From assembly GCF_003173735.1 (NCBI RefSeq), contig NZ_CP029551.1, positions 2,132,001 to 2,196,000 on the forward strand: a stretch of 64,000 nucleotides of DNA, in the 5' to 3' direction. Both the position numbers and the translations under genes were made by a program. Every line of letters begins with the position of its first letter. Position 1 is the stretch's first letter. Positions 9,042 through 18,250 of the stretch are shown here, in pieces. A model generated the notes under the pieces. The model was given only the letters and a program-made list of their open reading frames with translations, ran no database searches and was not told where the DNA came from. The DNA comes from Methylobacterium radiodurans (lineage in GTDB: Bacteria; Pseudomonadota; Alphaproteobacteria; Rhizobiales; Beijerinckiaceae).

Positions 9042-10108
9042 CGTGCGCGGAGCCTCCGCACCACGGTGTCGCCCGTGAGCCCCTGGATGCGCTCGACGCC
9101 CGCCTGCAGGAGGTGCACCGGCCGGCCCGTCGCCGCGACGAGGGCCGAGAGATCGGGCGGCCTCGCACTGGAATAGGTGATCCGCAGGACGGCCTTCCTG
9201 CCCGTCACCGGGTGCGGCCTCAGGCGCGCGGCCAGATCGTCCGGCACGTCGCGGGTGAGCGGTGCGAGCAGCGCCCGTGGCGCTGGGTGCTCCGGCGCGC
9301 CGAAGACCCGCCAGACCGGCCCTGCTTCCGCGACCCTGCCGGCTTCCAGCACGACGACGTCTGTGCAGATCTCGCGGATCACGCTCATCTCGTGGGTGAT
9401 GAGGATGATGGTAAGCCCCAGCCGCCGGTTGATGTCCCGCAGGAGCCCCAGGATCGAGAGGGTGGTCTCCGGGTCCAGCGCAGAGGTCGCCTCGTCGCAG
9501 AGCAGGATCTCCGGATCGCTCACCAGGGCGCGGGCGATGCCGACCCGCTGCTTCTGGCCGCCGGACAGGCGCGACGGGTAGGTCTCCGCCTTGCCCTCCA
9601 GGCCGACGAGGCGCAGCGCCTCCTCCACCCGCCGGGCGATCTCGCGCTTCTCCACGCCCGCCACCGTGTGCGGCAGGGCCACGTTCTACCGCACGGTCTT
9701 GGCCGAGAGCAGGTTGAAGTGCTGGAAGATCATGCCGATGCGGCGGCGCAGCGCCACGAGCCCGTCCGTGTCGAGAACGGCGATGGGCTCACCGTCGATG
9801 AACAAGCGGCCGGAACTCGGCTCCTCCAGCCGATTGACGGTGCGAAGCAGGGTCGATTTTCCCGCGCCCGAGCGGCCAATGATGCCGAAGACCGCGCCGG
9901 ACGGGATTTCGAGACTCACGTCGTCGAGGGCCGGAATCTCGCCGCCCGCCGAGCTATAGGTCTTGGAGTTGCGATCGAATCGTACCGTTCCGCTGCCCTG
10001 AGGGTCCGCGCTCGCCCAGGTGGCGGGAGTCGCCTGTGGGCCGGCCGCGATCGACGCGACCGGAGGTGCCGCCCCGAGACTGTCCAAAGCCAAGCCGACC
10101 ATCGTCAA
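9038..10108 (-). pseudogene. metN: MetN-like methionine importer ATPase with internal TAG
   Basis: One continuous reading frame encodes a MetN-type ATPase: Walker [11 protein letters not shown]-loop [13 protein letters not shown], signature LSGGQKQR, Walker [11 protein letters not shown], the H-loop region ITHEMS, and a C-terminal NIL domain. A single in-frame TAG at 9686-9688 interrupts it between AKTVR and [10 protein letters not shown], where relatives have Glu or Gln. As written, translation stops before the signature motif. The gene overlaps metQ upstream (10105-10108) and the monooxygenase downstream (9038-9041) by 4 bases. No MetI permease gene lies nearby, so even an intact copy would need a partner from elsewhere. 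Confidence 0.85.
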
Positions 10109-10917
10109 TTCTGCCGCGCGAGCAGGTAGAGCTTATCGCTGCCGGCGAAGGATTTGTGAATCTGCCGCTTAACGGCCTCGGATTTTTGGAAGATCTGGAC
10201 GAATTTTCTGATCATCGGATCGTCCTTGCGCGACTCCTTGGTGACGAAGCTCACCGCGACCGGCTTATCCTCGATGCCGCAATAGATGAGCCCGCTCGTC
10301 GGGTCGAAGGTGCCGGCCGCGACGATGAAATGCGGGTAGCCTTGGGCGAGATCGACATCGCCGGTGATCCGCACGAGCTGCGGGCCCTCGACCTCGGTGA
10401 ACTTCAGCTTCTTGGGGTTCTCGGTGATGTCGTCGATGGTGCCAAGGAGTCCGACGCCGTCCTTGAGCTTGATGAGCCCGGCTTTCTGCAACAGCAGCAG
10501 GCCGCGCCCCTGGTTGACCGGATCGTTGGCGATGGCCACCTTCCCGCCTACCGGGATCTGATCGAAGCTCTTATGCTTGAGGGAGAACAGCCCGATATTC
10601 TGCAGGATTCCGGCGCCGACGATGTCGAAGTGGTAGCCCTTCTGCTTGGATGCGTTCTCCATGAAAGGCCGGTGCTGGTAGAAATTCACGTCGATATCGC
10701 CGGCGTCGAGGGCGACGTTGGGCGTCGTCCAGTCGCTGAACTCGATGACCTTCACATCGATGCCCTAATCCTTGGCCTCCTTGGAGGCGGCCGTGACGGC
10801 GTCGCTGTAGGCGCCCGGGACGGTGCCGATCTTCAGGGTCTTGGCCCCGGCCGGCCCATGGGCTGCCATCGCACCTGTGCAGAGCAAGGCGATGGCGAGG
10901 GTCTTCAGGAAACGCAT
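10105..10917 (-). pseudogene. metQ: MetQ-like methionine-binding lipoprotein-family protein with internal TAG
   Basis: The frame opens at ATG 10915-10917 with a signal peptide (MRFLKTLAIALLCTGAMA), continues with KTLKIGTVPGAYSDAVT, and meets an in-frame TAG at 10765-10767 where relatives read a Gln or Glu between AKD and GIDVKVIEF. The rest is a standard MetQ/NlpA fold (FSDWTTPNVALDAGDIDVNF, GLLLLQKAGLIKL). No lipobox cysteine is seen. It is one of two adjacent broken genes in the same operon, so loss of this uptake system looks real rather than a one-off error. Confidence 0.82.
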
Positions 10918-11008
10918 CGGTCGTGGGCTCCGGTCTGCCGCCGCGGCGAGGCCGGTGCAGCGTGGTCAGGTCGGAGGGAAGACGGCGGTCTCGGCCACCC
11001 GGCACCGG

Positions 11009-11809
11009 TCAGGTCGCGCGGACGGGGATCACCGAGCCGCGGTAGCGGGTGCGGATGAAGGCGGCGACCTCGGCCGAGGTCAGCAGCGAGGCGAGTCGCA
11101 ACACGCGAGGGTCCTTGGCTAAGCCCTCCGTCGTGACGAGAACATTCGCATACGGATTGCCATCGGCCCTTTCGAGGGCCAGCGCGTCCCGCGCGGGTTC
11201 CAACCCGCCTTCCAGCGCGTAATTGCCGTTGATCACTGCGAGCACGACGTCGTCGAGGGAGCGCGGCAATTGCGGGGGCGCGATCTCGACGAAGCGAAAG
11301 CTCCTTGGGTTCTCGACGACGTCGTCCAGGGTGAGGTTGACACCGGGCTCCGCAGAACGCAGCCGGATCAGCCCGTTGGCTTGCAACAGCAATAGGCCGC
11401 GGCTCGTATTTGAGACGCTGTTCGAGAGAGAGACGATCCCGCCGGCCGGCACGTCCGCCAGCGATTTGACCCGCCGGCTGTACAAGCCCAGTGGCTCGAT
11501 ATGCACCGCCGCGACCACGGCGAAGCGCATTCCCATCGCGGCCTCTTCCGATCGGAGGAAGGGCACATGCTGGAAGAAGTTCGCGTCGGCGTCCCGGTCC
11601 CGCAGCAGGGCATTGGGACGAAGGTCGCCCGAAATCTCGATGATCTTCAGCGGCAGTTCGGGACCAAGCTTCTCGGTCACGAATTCCAGGATTTCCGCAT
11701 GTGGGACCGAGGACGCCACGACCCGCAGTGGCGTCGACGCGGCTCGAGCCGATCCCATGCTCAAGGCCAGGGCGCCGGACAGGAAGACGCGACGGGTCGA
11801 TATAGGCAC
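11009..11809 (-). CDS. MetQ/NlpA-family substrate-binding protein
   Basis: This intact 266-residue paralogue of the MetQ-like gene next door has a signal peptide (MPISTRRVFLSGALALSMGSARA) and the NlpA-family fold (DADANFFQHVPFLRS, SNSVSNTSRGLLLLQANGLI, DDVVENPRSFRFVEIAPPQL). Its N-terminal RR followed by a hydrophobic run could also suit Tat export. It is the first gene of the metQ2-metQ-metN-monooxygenase operon. With metN broken and metI missing it is an orphan, unless it feeds another importer. The ligand is unknown, possibly a methionine-like or organosulfur compound. Confidence 0.85.
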   Translation of the reverse strand: MPISTRRVFLSGALALSMGSARAASTPLRVVASSVPHAEILEFVTEKLGPELPLKIIEISGDLRPNALLRDRDADANFFQHVPFLRSEEAAMGMRFAVVAAVHIEPLGLYSRRVKSLADVPAGGIVSLSNSVSNTSRGLLLLQANGLIRLRSAEPGVNLTLDDVVENPRSFRFVEIAPPQLPRSLDDVVLAVINGNYALEGGLEPARDALALERADGNPYANVLVTTEGLAKDPRVLRLASLLTSAEVAAFIRTRYRGSVIPVRAT

Positions 11810-12232
11810 GGCGCTGGCTTTTCAGAGTGATCTCAATGATTAGTGGTCGTCTTTGTACCCAAAATTACTGAGGAGCATCAAGAGTACGGGTTGCCGAACT
11901 TTCGGCCAGACGAAGGCGATCGTTCCCGTTGACCGCCATTTGACGGCGACGATTTTCTTCCGCCAGAGGGTGCTCACGCCGCTAAAGGCCAGGTCCGCTC
12001 TTGGCACGAACGGTGCGTATCGACGCATGACCAGGATGGGTGCGAAGAAGGTCCGGTTTCGGGCAACGAACTGATGTCTGCTCATGGCGCACAGCTGAAC
12101 AAGTTGAGCGCAAACTCCTGGTGCCTTCCAGACGTTCAACGCTGCCCTTTCCAAGGTCCGCTTCGCCGCAGCTAGAGAAAACCATACCCGCAACGCCGCC
12201 CCGTCGTGTCGGTCGGGAAAGAGAGGGCGGGG
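11810..12232. other. Intergenic region with no recognised gene
   Basis: Open frames occur on both strands here (11840-12193 minus, 11853-12074 plus), but neither gives a recognisable domain or a convincing ribosome-binding site. The segment separates the sulfur genes from IS3 debris and may itself be mobile-element scrap. Nothing else was seen. Confidence 0.4.
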
Positions 12233-12579
12233 TCACAGCACCGGCATCTTGTTGACGTCGCAGGTCCCGGTCCGGCGTCCGGACTGCACCTCCGTCATGG
12301 TCATGTTCTTGCCGCCCATCTGCATGGCGATGCGGCCGCGGAATGAGGTCGGCGCCAGCAGGTAGCGCGCGCTCGCGTGGGCCGAGTTCTTGCCCTCGCA
12401 AGCGATGTCGAAGGTGAGTTCGCTTCCGTCCTGGCGGACGTTCGAGACGGGACAACGGGCCAGCGGGTTGTTGTCGCTCAGGACCGTGATGCCGTGGTTG
12501 TTGCCCTTGGTCTCCGATGTCAGGCAGAGCCGGACCACCTTCTTGCCGGTCATGTCATCCAGATGGGGCAGTTCGAGCT
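12233..12579 (-). pseudogene. DUF3617-family secreted protein, N-terminus lost to an IS
   Basis: The minus strand encodes the body of a DUF3617 protein (LARCPVSNVRQDGSELTFDI, then ACEGKNSAHASARYLL, FRGRIAMQMGGKNMTMTEV, SGRRTGTCDV). Homology runs upstream of the first Met (12551-12553) as LKLELPHLDD and then stops abruptly at the transposase stop codon at 12580. The signal peptide and first third of the protein are therefore missing. A short protein could still start at 12553 but would not be exported. Confidence 0.65.
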
Positions 12580-13091
12580 TCAGCCAATGACGGCGTGGGT
12601 CAGCTCATCTTCGTCGGCCAGCAGGGTTGGCACATAGCGCTGCGTGCCCCAGTGCTGGCCGACGATCCGGCAGGCGTGACGTTCCGAGAGGCCATACTTC
12701 TCCCGGATGCCGGCCACCGCCTGCCGGCGTCGCTCGGGGGCGAACCAAGGTTCCCGAAGCGACGTCCGCCAGCACTGCTTCTCCAGGGATAGATCGGCCA
12801 CGAGGCGGCGCAACCGAGCATTCTCGCGCTCAAGATCCTTCATCTTCCTGGCCTGATCGACCTGGAGGCCGCCGTACACCTTGCGCCAGGGGTAATAGCT
12901 CTGCGCAGAGATCTCTGCCTCCTGAGCGGAGCCAAAGCCAAACTCTTGCCCTGTGCTGTCTGCACCTCGATCTGGCGCAGCTTCAGCACGACCTGCTCCG
13001 CGCGCGTCTTCTGTCCTCGCCGCATGTCCGACGCCTTCGGTCCTGGCTGATCCTCTCAATCAGCCCGGTCCAAAACCAGCCGGTCAGGTCA
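12580..13091 (-). mobile_element. IS3-family insertion sequence remnant
   Basis: OrfA is split between two frames: MRRGQKTRAEQVVLKLRQIE (from 13025), then EAEISAQSYYPWRKVYGGL followed by KMKDLERENARLRRLVADLS, an IS3 OrfA leucine-zipper region. OrfB survives only as its first 45 or so residues (APERRRQAVAGIREKYGLS to DEDELTHAVIG) before a stop at 12580. The DDE catalytic core is gone. Near 13072-13091 the minus strand reads TGACCTGACCGGCTGG, a plausible IS3 end beginning TG. The element is dead, and its truncated side abuts the DUF3617 remnant. Confidence 0.75.
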
Positions 13092-13301
13092 AGTTTGTGC
13101 CCATGGCGTCAGCAGGCCGCTCGGATGTCACAGCCCCTTCGAACTCGGCCATGTGTGGGAGGACGTGGAACCCGCCAGACAATCTGTAAGAGCGCGCCTC
13201 GAAGTTCGCTCGCCCCTGGTCTGGGGCGAGATCTTGCTGAAGGCTTAATGAACCGCAACGCCATTCCTTGGCTTTACCAAGATGCACAACAGGTGACCGC
13301 C

Positions 13302-14720
13302 ATGCTCGCGAACGTTGACGCCCTGCTGCTCGCGAGATGGCAGTTCGGGTTCACGGTGGCCTTCCACATCGTGTTCCCGGCCTTCTCCATCGGCCTCGCC
13401 AGCTACCTGGCGGTGCTGGAGGGTCTGTGGCTGGCGACCGACCGGCAGGTGTTCATCGACCTGTTCCGGTACTGGATCAAGATCTTCGCCATCGGCTTCG
13501 CCATGGGCGTCGTGTCGGGCCTCGTCATGTCCTACCAATTCGGCACGAACTGGTCGGTCTACGCCGACAAGACGGGTCCCGTGCTCGGCCCGTTGATGGC
13601 CTACGAGGTGCTCACGGCCTTCTTCCTGGAGGCGGGCTTCCTGGGGGTGATGCTGTTCGGCATGCGAAAGGTCGGGCCGCGCCTGCACTTCCTCGCCACC
13701 CTGATGGTGGCCATCGGCACCTTCTTCTCGGCGTTCTGGATCCTGTCCGTGAACTCCTGGATGCAGACGCCGCAGGGGCACACGGTCAACGCGGCCGGCC
13801 AATTCGTGCCGGCCGACTGGTGGGCCATCATCTTCAACCCATCCTTCCCCTTCCGCCTCGTCCACATGGTCCTGGCCGCCTACCTGACCACCGCGCTCGT
13901 TGTGGGCGCGGTCGGCGCCTGGCACCTGCTGCGCGACCGCACCAACGAGGGCGCGCGGACGATGTTCTCGATGGCGATGTGGATGATCGCCGTCGTGGCG
14001 CCGATTCAGATCCTGGCCGGCGACGCCCACGGCCTGAACACGCTGGAGCACCAGCCGACCAAGGTCATGGCCATGGAGGGCCACTTCCAGAGCCACCCGG
14101 ACGGCGCGCCGCTGATCCTGTTCGGCCTGCCCGACCAGGAGGCCGCCACGGTCCGCTACGCGATCGAGGTGCCGAAACTGTCCTCGCTGATCCTGAAGCA
14201 CGGCCTCGACGAGCCCCTGAAGGGACTCGACACCGTGCCGCGGGAGAACTGGCCGCCGGTGCCCGTGGTGTTCTGGTCCTTCCGGGTGATGGTAGGGCTC
14301 GGCCTGCTGATGCTCTTGCTGGGCTGCCTCAGCCTGCTCGCCCGCTACAGGGGCGGGCTTTACCAGTGGGCGGGATTGCACCGCTTCGCCCTCGCCATGG
14401 GGCCCGCCGGCTTCGTCGCCGTCCTGGCCGGCTGGATCACCACGGAGGTCGGACGCCAGCCCTTCACCGTCTACGGGATCCTGCGCACGGCGGAATCGGC
14501 CTCGCCGCTTCACGCACCCGCCGTCGCCTCGTCGCTCATCGCTTTCGTGCTGATCTACTTCGCTGTCTTCGGGATGGGCATCCTCTACATCCTGCACCTG
14601 ATGGCGAAGTCCCCGACGCGGGGCGAGCACGGGATCGAGCCCGGCGCGCCGATCCGCACCGCTGGCATCACGCCCGCGCCGTCGGTCGATCTCGGCCGCA
14701 GCCCGCAACCGGCAGAGTAG
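13302..14720 (+). CDS. cydA: Cytochrome bd-type quinol oxidase subunit I, cyanide-insensitive type
   Basis: This 472-residue integral membrane protein oxidises quinol and reduces O2 with haems b558, b595 and d. The N-terminus DALLLARWQFGFTVAFH carries the conserved early His (His22), and the GRQPFTVYG motif lies near residue 385. The Q-loop is short, as in the CioA/cyanide-insensitive group rather than E. coli CydA. The ATG at 13302 fits homology; an in-frame ATG at 13248 would add 18 residues with no match. It is the first gene of cydA-cydB-DUF2474, just right of IS3 debris. Confidence 0.9.
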   Translation: MLANVDALLLARWQFGFTVAFHIVFPAFSIGLASYLAVLEGLWLATDRQVFIDLFRYWIKIFAIGFAMGVVSGLVMSYQFGTNWSVYADKTGPVLGPLMAYEVLTAFFLEAGFLGVMLFGMRKVGPRLHFLATLMVAIGTFFSAFWILSVNSWMQTPQGHTVNAAGQFVPADWWAIIFNPSFPFRLVHMVLAAYLTTALVVGAVGAWHLLRDRTNEGARTMFSMAMWMIAVVAPIQILAGDAHGLNTLEHQPTKVMAMEGHFQSHPDGAPLILFGLPDQEAATVRYAIEVPKLSSLILKHGLDEPLKGLDTVPRENWPPVPVVFWSFRVMVGLGLLMLLLGCLSLLARYRGGLYQWAGLHRFALAMGPAGFVAVLAGWITTEVGRQPFTVYGILRTAESASPLHAPAVASSLIAFVLIYFAVFGMGILYILHLMAKSPTRGEHGIEPGAPIRTAGITPAPSVDLGRSPQPAE

Positions 14721-14730
14721 GGAGCCCGTC

Positions 14731-15738
14731 ATGCTCGACCACATCGACCTGACGGTCGTCTGGGCGCTCATCATCGCCTTCGCGGTCTTCGCCTACATCG
14801 TGATGGACGGCTTCGACCTCGGCATCGGCATCCTGTTCCCGGCCTTCCGGCCGGGGCACGAGCGCGATACCGCGATGAACTCCATCGCGCCGGTCTGGGA
14901 CGGGAACGAGACGTGGCTGGTGCTCGGCGGCGGCGGCCTGTTCGCGGTCTTCCCGCTGGCCTACGCGGTCATCATGCCGGCCCTCTACGCACCGATCATC
15001 GCGATGCTGCTCGGGCTGATCTTCCGCGGCGTCGCCTTCGAGTTCCGCTGGCGCGACCCGCGCCACCGGGCGCTCTGGGACGTCGCCTTCACCGGGGGCT
15101 CGGTCGTGGCGGCCCTCGCCCAGGGCATCACGCTCGGTGCCCTGCTGCAGGGCATCAAGGTCGAGGGCCGCGCCTACGCGGGCGGCTGGTGGGACTGGTT
15201 CACGCCCTTCAGCCTGCTGGTCGGTCTCGGCACCGTCTGCGGCTACGCCCTGCTCGGTGCCACGTGGCTGGTGATGCGGACGGAGGGGAGCCTGCAGGAG
15301 CGGGCACGCACCTTCGCACTCCGGCTCGGTGCGGCCACGGTCGGGGTGATCGCCGCGGTCAGCGCGGCGACGCCCTTCCTGGAGGGCAAGTACTGGGAGC
15401 GCTGGTTCTCGATGCCGGGCGTGCTGCTCACCGCCCAGGTGCCGCTCCTCGTCGCGGTAGCGTCGTTCCTGTTCTTCCGCCTGCTGCGCGGCGGGGCGGA
15501 GAGAGCACCGTTCCTGCTGGCGCTCGGCCTGTTCCTGCTGTCCTTCGTCGGGCTCGGGATCAGCATCTTCCCCGACGTCGTGCCGGGCCGGATCACGATC
15601 TGGGAGGCGGCGGCCCCGCCGTCGAGCCAGATCTTCCTGCTCGTGGGTGCGTCCGTCCTGATCCCGGTCATTCTGGCCTACACGGCCTACGCGTACTGGG
15701 TCTTCCGCGGGAAGGTCGACTCGGCGGGGTATCACTGA
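14731..15738 (+). CDS. cydB: Cytochrome bd-type quinol oxidase subunit II
   Basis: This 335-residue polytopic membrane protein carries the CydB landmarks VMDGFDLGIGILFPAF, VWDGNETWLVLGGGGLFAVF and PALYAPIIAMLLGLIFRGV. It pairs with subunit I to build the bd oxidase. The start lies 10 bases after the cydA stop, and its stop overlaps the start of the small DUF2474 gene (TGATG at 15736-15740), so the three are one translational unit. Confidence 0.92.
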   Translation: MLDHIDLTVVWALIIAFAVFAYIVMDGFDLGIGILFPAFRPGHERDTAMNSIAPVWDGNETWLVLGGGGLFAVFPLAYAVIMPALYAPIIAMLLGLIFRGVAFEFRWRDPRHRALWDVAFTGGSVVAALAQGITLGALLQGIKVEGRAYAGGWWDWFTPFSLLVGLGTVCGYALLGATWLVMRTEGSLQERARTFALRLGAATVGVIAAVSAATPFLEGKYWERWFSMPGVLLTAQVPLLVAVASFLFFRLLRGGAERAPFLLALGLFLLSFVGLGISIFPDVVPGRITIWEAAAPPSSQIFLLVGASVLIPVILAYTAYAYWVFRGKVDSAGYH

Positions 15739-15875
15739 TGGGCCCCGCCTCCGCCTCCCGGCACACCGCTCCCCTGTGGCGCCGCCTCGTGTGGTTCGCC
15801 GCCCTGTGGGCCGGCAGCGTCCTCTCGCTCGGGATCGTCGCCGGCATCCTGAGGACTTGGCTGAAGGCCGGTTGA
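15738..15875 (+). CDS. DUF2474 small membrane subunit of bd oxidase
   Basis: This 45-residue protein has one membrane segment (RLVWFAALWAGSVLSLGIVA) and is characteristic of DUF2474 peptides found after CioAB-type oxidase genes. It is the counterpart of CydX/CydS, tiny subunits that stabilise the complex. Its ATG overlaps the cydB stop codon by one base. Its presence supports assigning the oxidase to the cyanide-insensitive branch. Confidence 0.82.
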   Translation: MGPASASRHTAPLWRRLVWFAALWAGSVLSLGIVAGILRTWLKAG

Positions 15876-15928
15876 CGCCCCGTCCTCTGGCCGCGTCGAG
15901 GCGGGCCGCCCTGTGATGGCCGCTCGTC

Positions 15929-17323
15929 TCAGATGTAGGTCGAGGCGAGGGCCGGCGACCCTTCGAGGGCGTGGGCGAGCACGTCCAGGCCGTGCGCGAT
16001 CTGCTGCCGGGTCGAGGGACCGCCGAGGCAGAGGCGCGCGGCCTCGGGCGGGGTCCCGGCCACGCAGAAGGGATCGCTGCCGACGACGCCGAGCCCGGCC
16101 GCCCGCCCCTGGCTGGCGAAGGCCGAGCGCGTCCAGCCCTCGGGCAGCGTGATCCAGACGTGGAAGCCGTTGGGGTCGGCGGTGTAGGTCCCGGCCGGGA
16201 GCCGCGAGGCTACGATGCGCTGGCGCGCGGCCGATTCCTCGCGAACGCACTGCACGACGGCGTCCGCGGTGCCGTCCATGATCCAGCGTGTCGCCAGGGC
16301 GGTCGAGATCGGCGAGGCCATCACGGTCGCGGCGCGAAGCGCACCCGCCAGCGGCAGGGCCGACCGGGCGCTCGGGGCGACCAGGAAGGCGAGGCGAAGC
16401 CCGGCGCCCAGGCATTTCGCCAGCCCTGCCACGTAGTAGGTGATCTCGGGCGCGAGTTCGGCGAAGCTCGGCGGGGGAGCCGGGCAGATATGTGCGTAGG
16501 CGTCGTCCTCGATGATGGCGACGGCGTAGCGCCGCGCCACCGCGATCACGGCCTCCCGCCGCGCCCGGGGCAGGGTCGCGGTGGTTGGGTTCTGCAGCAG
16601 CGGGTTCAGGTAGATCGCCTTCGGCGCGATCCGGGTGCAGGCCGCCGCGAAGGCGTCGGGATCGACCCCGTGCCGGTCCATGGGCAGGTCGACGAGGCGC
16701 AGCCCGAGATGCGCCGCGAGCGCGCGGATGCCCGGATAGGTGATGTGCTCGGCGCAGATGGTGTCGCCCGGCCGGGCGACCTGGCCCAGCACGCTGGACA
16801 GGGCGCTGTGCGCGCCGGGGCAGATCAGCAGCCGTTCCCGCGTCGTCTCGACCCCGCGGCCCGCGAGCCAGCGCAAAGCCGCCTCCTTGTCCGCGTCGGT
16901 CCCGCCGAAGCCCTGGTAGCGCAGCAGGTTGGCGAGGTCGCCGGAGAGGTCGGCGAACGCGGCCTGCATGCGCGCCCGCAGGGCCGGCACGTCGGGCTCG
17001 GGCGGCAGGTTCATGGTGAAGTCGACCGGCCCGACCCGTGGCGCGCCGGTGGAGCCGCTCGGACGGGTGGAGAGGGCCGGATCGACCACGAAGGTGCCCT
17101 GGCCGACGCGCCCCTCGATCAGGCCGCGCTTCTGCGCCTCGACATAGCCGCGGGACACGGTCGTGAAGTTCAGGTCGAGCGCCTCGGCCAGCGCCCGCTG
17201 GGTCGGCAGGCGCGTCCCGGGCGTCAACCGCGCCGTGCGGATGTCGTCCGCCAGGGCCTCCGCGATCGCCAGGTAGTGCGGCTTGCCCCACCGCTTCAGG
17301 TCCGGCGTCCAACCTACGATCAT
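15929..17323 (-). CDS. MocR-family regulator (GntR HTH fused to aminotransferase fold)
   Basis: This protein has an N-terminal winged helix of the GntR type (RLPTQRALAEALDLNFTTVS, residues about 50-70) joined to a class-I aminotransferase-like domain that binds PLP. The presumed PLP lysine lies in YYVAGLAKCLGAGLRLAF. MocR proteins sense small metabolites through the PLP domain. The ATG at 17321-17323 (MIVGWTPDLKRW) is preferred over 17368 because family homology begins there. It lies convergent to the bd oxidase genes and divergent from the Nit1C cluster, making it the obvious candidate regulator of one or both. It has 464 residues. Confidence 0.88.
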   Translation of the reverse strand: MIVGWTPDLKRWGKPHYLAIAEALADDIRTARLTPGTRLPTQRALAEALDLNFTTVSRGYVEAQKRGLIEGRVGQGTFVVDPALSTRPSGSTGAPRVGPVDFTMNLPPEPDVPALRARMQAAFADLSGDLANLLRYQGFGGTDADKEAALRWLAGRGVETTRERLLICPGAHSALSSVLGQVARPGDTICAEHITYPGIRALAAHLGLRLVDLPMDRHGVDPDAFAAACTRIAPKAIYLNPLLQNPTTATLPRARREAVIAVARRYAVAIIEDDAYAHICPAPPPSFAELAPEITYYVAGLAKCLGAGLRLAFLVAPSARSALPLAGALRAATVMASPISTALATRWIMDGTADAVVQCVREESAARQRIVASRLPAGTYTADPNGFHVWITLPEGWTRSAFASQGRAAGLGVVGSDPFCVAGTPPEAARLCLGGPSTRQQIAHGLDVLAHALEGSPALASTYI

Positions 17324-17731
17324 GCCATCCGGAGGGCTCGCCGACCCTCCAAGCCTCGTCGTCCTCATGCGCTCCGTGCCTGCACCATCGACATACGATC
17401 AATGTCGGATTGTATGGCTAGCAAGCGTCGTACCGCGAAGAAAAGTTCCGAAGTCTGTACGATATATCCATACAATACAGACAATCATCGACCCCCGGTC
17501 GTGCATCTGACGATTAATATCTGTGCACGATATGCTGTCAAAAAGATCCTCGTTGCAGCGGACCCCCAGCACCGACGATCCAATAATTGATCGCATACAT
17601 GTATGTATTTCTCTCCGCAGCATTGACCGGCACATTGATCGCCGTGCCTCTGGCACACCGCTTGCCATCCTCGGCGTGAGACCGCCCGCAGCTCCGCCTG
17701 TCGCGGTCCCATCCTTCGAGGAGCGAGAGCC
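17324..17731. promoter_or_regulatory. Divergent control region between mocR-like gene and Nit1C cluster
   Basis: This 400-base divergent region is AT-rich and holds paired motifs. ATTGTATGG at 17409-17417 is mirrored by CCATACAAT at 17468-17476, about 60 bases away. A perfect 12-base palindrome CATACATGTATG lies at 17594-17605. Separated half-sites are the usual layout for MocR operators. The palindrome sits about 126 bases before the first Nit1C gene. The roles are inferred from position only. Confidence 0.5.
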
Positions 17732-18214
17732 ATGCCTGCCGTGAACCGCGAACCCCACAAGAAGGGCGACTTCCTGGTCGACTACGAGGAGAAGGTCTTC
17801 GAGGACGTGAAGGCGGAGCCGGGGCAGAAGGCTCTCGTCACCTTCCACACCGTCGCTTTCGAGGGCTCGATCGGCCTCGTGAACCTGCTCCAGGCCACCC
17901 GCCTGCAGCGCAAGGGCTTCGACACCTCGATCCTGCTCTACGGCCCGGGCATCACGCTCGGCGTCCAGCGCGGCTTCCCGCGGCTCGGCGATGAGGCGTT
18001 CCCGGGCCACCTCAACTTCAACAACCAGCTCGAGAAGTTCATGGCCGAGGGCGGCAAGGTCTATGCCTGCCGCTTCTCGACCCAGGCGCTCTACGGGCAC
18101 GGCGAGGCGGCCTTCATTGAGGGGATCCGCATGATCAACCCCCTCGACGTGCTCGACTGCATCCTCCTGCACAAGCGCGACAACGCGGTGATCATCGACA
18201 CCTGGACCGTCTGA
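17732..18214 (+). CDS. MSMEG_0572/Sll0783-family nitrogen-starvation protein, first Nit1C gene
   Basis: This 160-residue soluble protein matches the MSMEG_0572 family, which opens Nit1C clusters in cyanobacteria, mycobacteria and proteobacteria. Diagnostic stretches are [38 protein letters not shown] and [20 protein letters not shown]. The fold resembles DsrE-like sulfur-relay proteins, but its function is unknown. GAGGAGCGAGAGCC upstream supplies a ribosome-binding site. It is followed by a strong hairpin and then the nitrilase. Confidence 0.85.
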   Translation: MPAVNREPHKKGDFLVDYEEKVFEDVKAEPGQKALVTFHTVAFEGSIGLVNLLQATRLQRKGFDTSILLYGPGITLGVQRGFPRLGDEAFPGHLNFNNQLEKFMAEGGKVYACRFSTQALYGHGEAAFIEGIRMINPLDVLDCILLHKRDNAVIIDTWTV

Positions 18215-18250
18215 GCGGGCCCTCGGGTCCGTCGACCGAGAGGTCGCATC

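Noticed and set aside
9038..10917. Amber codon readthrough (for example a recoded TAG) as a system
   Set aside because: TAG is used as a normal stop elsewhere, for instance at the end of the first monooxygenase (983-985). The amber codons sit where Glu or Gln is expected, and other lesions lie in the same operon, so mutation explains them better.
11840..12193. A 117-residue minus-strand open frame
   Set aside because: No homology, no ribosome-binding site and an overlapping frame on the other strand; it may be IS scrap but could not be supported.
12627..13301. A 225-residue N-terminal extension of cydA
   Set aside because: The frame is open by chance through IS3 debris; CydA homology begins at the ATG at 13302.
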